Assembly: GCA_003513555.1 (NCBI GenBank)
Contig: DOPG01000298.1
Span: forward strand, 1,216 to 11,064
DNA from: Rhodopirellula sp.
Lineage (GTDB): Bacteria; Planctomycetota; Planctomycetia; Pirellulales; Pirellulaceae
Length of the DNA stretch: 9,849 nt
Reading direction: 5' to 3'
Shown: positions 6,001-9,849 of the stretch, one piece after another
How the letters are laid out: each line of letters starts with the position of its first letter
How positions within the stretch are numbered: position 1 is the first letter of the stretch
Translations under genes and position numbers: made by a program
The notes under the pieces: model-generated
Told to the model about the DNA's origin: nothing
What the model saw: only the letters and a program-made list of their open reading frames with translations
The model's database searches: none

Positions 6001-7206
6001 ATGCGCACGGCAGCCCCCAAACTACTGGTCATGATCGCGATCTCGCTCATGATTTCCCATGTCGCCCGAGCAGAGATTTCTTGGGAATCAGACCTACGCA
6101 CTGCCCATCAGAAGGCTGCAGCAGAAAATAAATTGTTGCTACTGCATTTTTACAGCGACAACTGTATTTGGTGCGATCGGCTCGAAGCAGGGGCTTTCAA
6201 AAAACCCGCGGTCGGGGAGGCTATCAGCCGCGATTATGTCGCCCTGAAAGTACATGCCACAAAAAGTCCAAAGCTGGCTAGCCTGTTCAAAGTTACTAAA
6301 TTCCCAACCGACGTCATCGTGACGACACAAGGTCAGACCCTTGCACATAAGGTTAGCCCTCAGCAATCAGAGCGATATATCGCGATGCTGACAGGTTGTG
6401 TCGCTTCCAAGCCAGCTGCACAAGTTGCCGAAAAAGTCGAACCGGCCCCGTTAAAACCTCGCGCACCGTCAGCCAATGCTCCACAGCCAGACCCAACGTT
6501 ACCGGTCAGTCCGAACAACGAACTTTCCGAAAATTCCGGTATCCGACTGAACGATGGAGTCCAAGCGACGCTGGCCGGCTCGCGTGCTCCCGGCATGACG
6601 CTGCCGAATCAGACCACGACAGGATCATTCAATGAGCTCCCGGGCGATAACAACGCCAACCACGATTCAGCGCCGATAAGTTCACAGTTCGGCTTACCCA
6701 ACACGCAGCGATCTACAGCACCTGACGCTGACACTACAGCCCCCATACCAAACAATTTGGTACCTGCAACAAGTACCACCGTGACCACACCACAAGCCAG
6801 TCAAACGCCTACGGCAGTTGCCAAGCCTGACTTGGCGATGCAGGGCTTCTGTGCGGTGACCGTGATTAAGGAAAATCGTTGGGTCGTGGGTAAACCGGAA
6901 TTCGGCGTCATCCATCTTGGAAAGCTCTATCTGTTTTCCAGTCAACACGCGATGGGCTCATTCCTCGCTGACCCTGCACCCTACACCCCCGTGCTTAACG
7001 AAATAGACGTGATTCGCTTCTTTGAAGAACGAAAAATCGTCAAAGGCAAACGTGAGTTTGGTGTGTTGGACCCGATCCATAATCGGATGTTCTTTTTTGC
7101 TGATGAAGCGGCACTGAAGCACTTCGAAAATGAGTATGAGCGATATGCAGACGCGGCTCTTGAGGTCATGGCAACCGCAGTGCAGGAAGCAAACCCCGGA
7201 ACCTGA
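6001..7206 (+). CDS. Secreted thioredoxin-fold protein with two C-terminal YHS-like repeats
   Basis: 401 residues from ATG 6001. An in-frame ATG at 5935 would bury the signal peptide behind 22 residues. The 6001 start has a purine-rich AGGAAGCAGG a few bases upstream and gives a typical Sec signal peptide ending ARA (22-24). Residues about 26-132 form a thioredoxin_7-type domain with active site CIWC (Cys55, Cys58) after an LLLLHFYSDN strand and the cis-proline in FPTD (Pro102). Such domains catalyse dithiol-disulfide exchange, here outside the cytoplasm. A linker of about 140 residues (136-278) rich in Pro, Thr, Ala and Asn follows. The C-terminus holds two related copies of about 50 residues (about 282-332 and 333-383). 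They share V-GK-EFGV and an aromatic FF/LF-(S/A)-A-F-Y pattern resembling the YHS metal/haem-associated module, and only the first keeps a Cys (284). Redox partner and substrate are unknown. It is transcribed alone and ended by the terminator at 7262. Confidence 0.92.
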   Translation: MRTAAPKLLVMIAISLMISHVARAEISWESDLRTAHQKAAAENKLLLLHFYSDNCIWCDRLEAGAFKKPAVGEAISRDYVALKVHATKSPKLASLFKVTKFPTDVIVTTQGQTLAHKVSPQQSERYIAMLTGCVASKPAAQVAEKVEPAPLKPRAPSANAPQPDPTLPVSPNNELSENSGIRLNDGVQATLAGSRAPGMTLPNQTTTGSFNELPGDNNANHDSAPISSQFGLPNTQRSTAPDADTTAPIPNNLVPATSTTVTTPQASQTPTAVAKPDLAMQGFCAVTVIKENRWVVGKPEFGVIHLGKLYLFSSQHAMGSFLADPAPYTPVLNEIDVIRFFEERKIVKGKREFGVLDPIHNRMFFFADEAALKHFENEYERYADAALEVMATAVQEANPGT

Positions 7207-7261
7207 TCCGTCGAACAACGCGATCTCATCGCGAATCACTCAATGCGAAGAACAAGGCACT

Positions 7262-7295
7262 GGCGATCACCCTCAGCGATGATCGCCTTTTTTTT
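7262..7295 (+). terminator. Intrinsic terminator of the thioredoxin-like gene
   Basis: GGCGATCA (7262-7269) pairs perfectly with TGATCGCC (7280-7287) over 8 bp with a 10-nt loop, followed at once by eight T (7288-7295). It lies 55 bp after the stop codon at 7206. Confidence 0.92.
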
Positions 7296-7355
7296 GGGGG
7301 GAGGTGGATCGCCCCGTCACATGCCCTAGGCTCACGTGTGATGCTCGGGTCTATG

Positions 7356-7670
7356 TTACGAGAGACAGAGAAAAGCTGAACTCTCCCACACACGGTGGGG
7401 TGTCCGACCATCTCTTGGAATCGCATAGGAACCTTCCGATAGATCGGCATAACTAGGGCGAAGGCCAAGAAGTACGGACACCCCAACCACCAGAAACGCA
7501 ACGGATATCAAGACCCACACGACTCTCGCAGCCGGTTTTCCATGACGGTTGGCAACAGCCTGAAACGTTCGCAACTGGTAAGGGGCACTCCACGGCCCAA
7601 CCCCAATCGAAAAGGTCACCACCGCGAAGACCAATGCCAAGCTACCGACGAGAATTTCGTCTGCATTCAC
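7356..7670 (-). CDS. Small two-helix membrane protein of unknown function
   Basis: 104 residues from a GTG at 7670. That start was chosen because GGAAGG (7677-7682) sits six bases upstream, one of the best ribosome binding sites in the window. The frame stays open upstream to an ATG at 7841, which would give 161 residues, but the extra part looks non-coding. Two strong transmembrane segments are visible: about 5-25 (EILVGSLALVFAVVTFSIGVG) and about 48-70 (ARVVWVLISVAFLVVGVSVL). A conserved-looking loop with WSAPYQLRTFQAVANRHGK joins them and a polar C-terminal tail follows. No catalytic motif is seen. The hydrophobic helices with a basic connecting loop argue strongly for a real inner-membrane protein. 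It is convergent with the thioredoxin-like gene, 150 bp apart. I do not recognise the family. Confidence 0.72.
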   Translation of the reverse strand: MNADEILVGSLALVFAVVTFSIGVGPWSAPYQLRTFQAVANRHGKPAARVVWVLISVAFLVVGVSVLLGLRPSYADLSEGSYAIPRDGRTPHRVWESSAFLCLS

Positions 7671-8082
7671 AGAAAACCTTCCATTTGTATGCGTTTGCAA
7701 GAAACCCGCCGAGAATTGCTTTTCCAGACCCAATATTAACAAATCACCATGGCACCTATGTAGGGTGCAACCGACTTTCATGCCAACAAAAGCTCCCCCG
7801 CCGGCGAGAGCCAACAGGTACGAAGTCTGGCACGCAGTCATTGCTCGGATTCACAGGGCGGTTCGATGCAGGCAACTACGTGACTGCAAGTTCGAATGAC
7901 ACTTCGAGGTCGTGCACAAGTACATGGGAATATAACATCGCAAACCTACTCTCCACTGAGCTTCCATCGAGGGCAATAGCGGCGGAGGTAAGCAGGCGGA
8001 GGTCAAGTCTGTGTCCCAGCCTTCGTTACTGAATGTGATCCTAATTCAGCCGTCGTCTCACCAACGCTTCCGGTGCCTGGGC
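7671..8082. other. Intergenic region, nothing convincing
   Basis: About 410 bp between the two minus-strand genes. A CTGAAT/ATTCAG inverted repeat (8029-8034 with 8044-8049) sits just after the HEAT-TPR stop codon, without a T-run. A 9-nt direct repeat GGCGGAGGT lies near 7981-8003. The upstream extension of the membrane-protein frame (7671-7841) is the only open frame of note, and it lacks support. Confidence 0.5.
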
Positions 8083-8778
8083 CTACGGGTCAGCCCGCCG
8101 CATCTTTCGACGCAGTGTCCGAATCTGAACCCGAACGGACTCCAAATCCGGGTAAATGTCCAATGCCCGCCGCAAAGCCATCAGCGCCCCGGCATCATCC
8201 CCAAGTTCGATCCGACATCGTGCCAGTCCTTGCCAAGCCGGATAGTGGAAGCGGCAGTGCCAAAGACAGACGCGATAAACGCCCTCGGCTTGAAAGTGAT
8301 TTCCCATACCGTGCCAGCTAATTGCCAGTTGGTGTTGAGCCTCGGCAAATCGGGGAACAAGAGAAACCAAATCCTCCGCAAGGCTGAACGCATTCTGATA
8401 TTCACCACCATCATTCAAATGCATCACTCGAAGCAAATGCTGATGGTGTACCGGGGCACAATCGCGGAGTAGGATTGCCCGAAAGGAATCGTCGGCCGAC
8501 AGACGCACCCCACGATCCTTGTCGTTCAATGCCCGAGCCAGCGGTGAGATCGCTCTTTGATCGCCTAAGATCCCCAGCGCCAGTGCTGCTGCACGCCGAG
8601 TCTCGCACTCGCCGCGTCTCAGGAGTGTTAGCAGTGTTAGCTGCGAATAATACTCGTCCACCTCCCACGCAAATCTAGCCGAGTCGGCTGATGAGAGATA
8701 ACGTCGATAGGCCGTTGCAAGACGATTCGATTTAAGTGCCGGGGAAGTCAACTTCGCTCCATAGTCAGTGGACGTCAT
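8083..8778 (-). CDS. HEAT- and TPR-repeat protein
   Basis: 231 residues from ATG 8778, the only ATG before an in-frame stop seven codons upstream. An AAGGA motif touches the start codon directly, too close for an efficient Shine-Dalgarno pairing. Residues about 47-105 form one to two HEAT repeats (ETRRAAALALGILGDQRAISPLARALNDKDRGVRLSA). Residues about 120-225 form about three tetratricopeptide-like helix pairs: EYQNAFSLAEDLVSLVPRFAEA, HFQAEGVYRVCLWHCRFHYPAWQGLARCRIELG, and DAGALMALRRALDIYPDLESVR. Both repeat types are protein-binding scaffolds. There is no signal peptide, so it is probably cytoplasmic. The tail is strongly basic (RTLRRKMRRADP). Partner and role are unknown. A G-rich stretch (minus strand, 8815-8826) lies in its leader. 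Confidence 0.85.
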   Translation of the reverse strand: MTSTDYGAKLTSPALKSNRLATAYRRYLSSADSARFAWEVDEYYSQLTLLTLLRRGECETRRAAALALGILGDQRAISPLARALNDKDRGVRLSADDSFRAILLRDCAPVHHQHLLRVMHLNDGGEYQNAFSLAEDLVSLVPRFAEAQHQLAISWHGMGNHFQAEGVYRVCLWHCRFHYPAWQGLARCRIELGDDAGALMALRRALDIYPDLESVRVQIRTLRRKMRRADP

Positions 8779-9545
8779 TCCTTGGTGCCGACGCAGGATC
8801 TACAGCAAGAGGGACCCCCGCCCCCCTTGTGGTAACAACAAACCCGCCACGTCAAGCACACCATTTTTTCGCCACGCAAGCCCCCAACGCAGAAAGCTTT
8901 ACGAACCAGCAGTGCCAATGCTTAGCGTTCGAGTGCCGCGAGTCTAGTCACGACTACAGAGCACCACAAGCAATGAAACAACCCAGAAACTCATAATTAT
9001 TGAACCTCCGCTTGCTCATTTCCTGATTGACAAATCCGTTCAAACTTGTTCCCGCAAACACAGCACTGCAACCCCCTGCCCAGACAGCATTTGAGTCGAG
9101 GGGCACCAACAGGAAATCGTTGATTCCCACCTGTTCCTTCCACGACACCTGGTAAATTTTTTTTGTGCACCAAAACCGCTTGATGGGTCTTAAAAATCGC
9201 CTAACCAGACAACTTGAACAAGATCACCTAACCTTATCTCGCCTTGCATTCAAACATCTCTCCACCGCTGCGGAAGCGAGCAATTATGGAATCACTTCAA
9301 ATCAATCCCATCGATGTCGCAGCCCCAAATCTACTGCGAGCACGGCCGCCTTTACAGATTTGCTGTATCAATGGTTTGCGTTTGCCTCACTGACTCAGTC
9401 ACCCTCTTTATTCAAGCTGAGATCTCCTCACAAATTGAATCTCCGCCTTAGGAAACGGGGAAACAAAGCCACGCTATAATGGAAGCAGAGGTATCGACCG
9501 AAGATTGAATACTTCGCTCACGCTCACACTAATTCACGACGATTC
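8779..9545. other. Long intergenic region without a supported gene
   Basis: About 770 bp between two divergent genes. Open frames such as 9165-9479 (+) and 8954-9148 (-) lack motifs and start signals and are rich in Ser, Thr, Leu and Arg. Visible items are a C-rich run (8815-8826, ACCCCCGCCCCCC), a T8 run (9157-9164) next to the palindrome GTGCAC, an ATG-free stretch and a TATAAT hexamer at 9475. I see no RNA gene. Confidence 0.55.
9475..9480 (+). promoter_or_regulatory. Candidate -10 box for the STN-like gene
   Basis: A perfect TATAAT lies 66 bp before the first in-frame ATG at 9546. No acceptable -35 hexamer is found at 16-18 bp, so this is a weak call. A CGAAG/CTTCG stem (9499-9516) would sit in the leader. 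Confidence 0.3.
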
Positions 9546-9849
9546 ATGCCTTCATCTCATTTACCCCTCGGGCGACTCTCGCCGACAATGCCGTGGTCGA
9601 AAATGGTCTCACTTACGAGTCTATTTTTTGTACTTTGCGTTGCCCGGGTTAGTTTTGGTGACGATTTTTCCGAAGCTAGCCCGATCTATGGGAAACTGGC
9701 GGCTCCGATGAACTCCGTTTTCGACGGCAAGTCGTTTCGCTCTGCCATTTCTGGCATCGCTGATCAAGTAGGCCTGAACATATGGGTGGATCGCAGCGTC
9801 GACCACTCTACCATTGTCAAAGTTGGATCTTCTGGACCCAACGTTTACG
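9546..9849 (+). CDS. Secreted protein with an STN-like N-terminal segment, 3'-truncated
   Basis: 101 codons are visible before the window ends, with no stop. ATG 9546 is the first in-frame start; ATG 9588 (MPWSKMVSL...) gives a more usual signal peptide length, and neither has a ribosome binding site. The hydrophobic stretch SLTSLFFVLCVARVSFG ends at a likely cleavage before Asp39. The mature part (about 56-100) reads NSVFDGKSFRSAISGIADQ then VGLNIWVDRSVD. This resembles the beginning of a secretin/TonB short N-terminal (STN) domain, where a two-strand, two-helix fold precedes a secretin, TonB receptor or a planctomycete-specific domain. It is therefore probably an envelope protein. The rest is outside the window, so the full function cannot be given. 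Confidence 0.75.
   Translation, partial: MPSSHLPLGRLSPTMPWSKMVSLTSLFFVLCVARVSFGDDFSEASPIYGKLAAPMNSVFDGKSFRSAISGIADQVGLNIWVDRSVDHSTIVKVGSSGPNVY

Noticed and set aside
8011..8472. 153-codon plus-strand frame opposite the HEAT-TPR gene
   Set aside because: The minus strand carries clear HEAT and TPR patterns, so the plus frame is its shadow.
9141..9164. T8 run as an intrinsic terminator on the plus strand
   Set aside because: No stable hairpin precedes the T-run and no gene ends upstream on that strand.
9165..9479. 104-codon plus-strand frame before the last gene
   Set aside because: No ribosome binding site, Ser/Thr/Leu/Arg-rich composition, no motif. Its end coincides with the TATAAT box.

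Overview
The window looks like chromosomal DNA of a planctomycete, probably a marine Pirellula/Rhodopirellula-type lineage. The evidence is indirect: about 50% GC, low gene density with several gaps of 0.4-0.95 kb, weak or absent Shine-Dalgarno sites, many secreted proteins, HEAT-repeat proteins, a Rho factor with a glycine/arginine-rich head, and a thioredoxin-like protein carrying tandem YHS-like modules. This is inference from gene content, because no rRNA or marker phylogeny is available here.

Layout, left to right. (1) The 3' end of a HEAT-repeat protein (+, ends 821). (2) Convergent to it, a secreted two-domain protein (-, 910-2985): an Ntn-hydrolase of the C45/carcinine-hydrolase type fused to a glutamine-amidotransferase-like BPL_N domain. 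This is the most unusual gene in the window. (3) A 450-bp gap with two strong inverted repeats. (4) A serine tRNA (GGA anticodon, -) with its own intrinsic terminator. (5) rho (-, 3666-4985) with a near-consensus promoter just upstream. (6) A gene-poor stretch of about 0.95 kb (5050-6000) with an unusual density of perfect short hairpins. (7) A secreted thioredoxin-fold protein with two C-terminal YHS-like repeats (+, 6001-7206), closed by a clear intrinsic terminator. (8) A small two-helix membrane protein (-, 7356-7670). (9) A HEAT plus TPR repeat protein (-, 8083-8778). (10) A 770-bp gap, then the start of a secreted STN-like protein (+, from about 9546) that runs off the window.

The genes do not form an obvious operon or single pathway. 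Only rho and the tRNA are adjacent in the same direction at short spacing (about 110 bp), and the tRNA appears to have its own promoter. I see no insertion sequence, phage gene, CRISPR array, toxin-antitoxin pair or recognisable defence system. The points most worth following up are the double-nucleophile secreted hydrolase, the Rho N-terminal extension, the hairpin-rich intergenic regions and an off-register D-arm in the tRNA.
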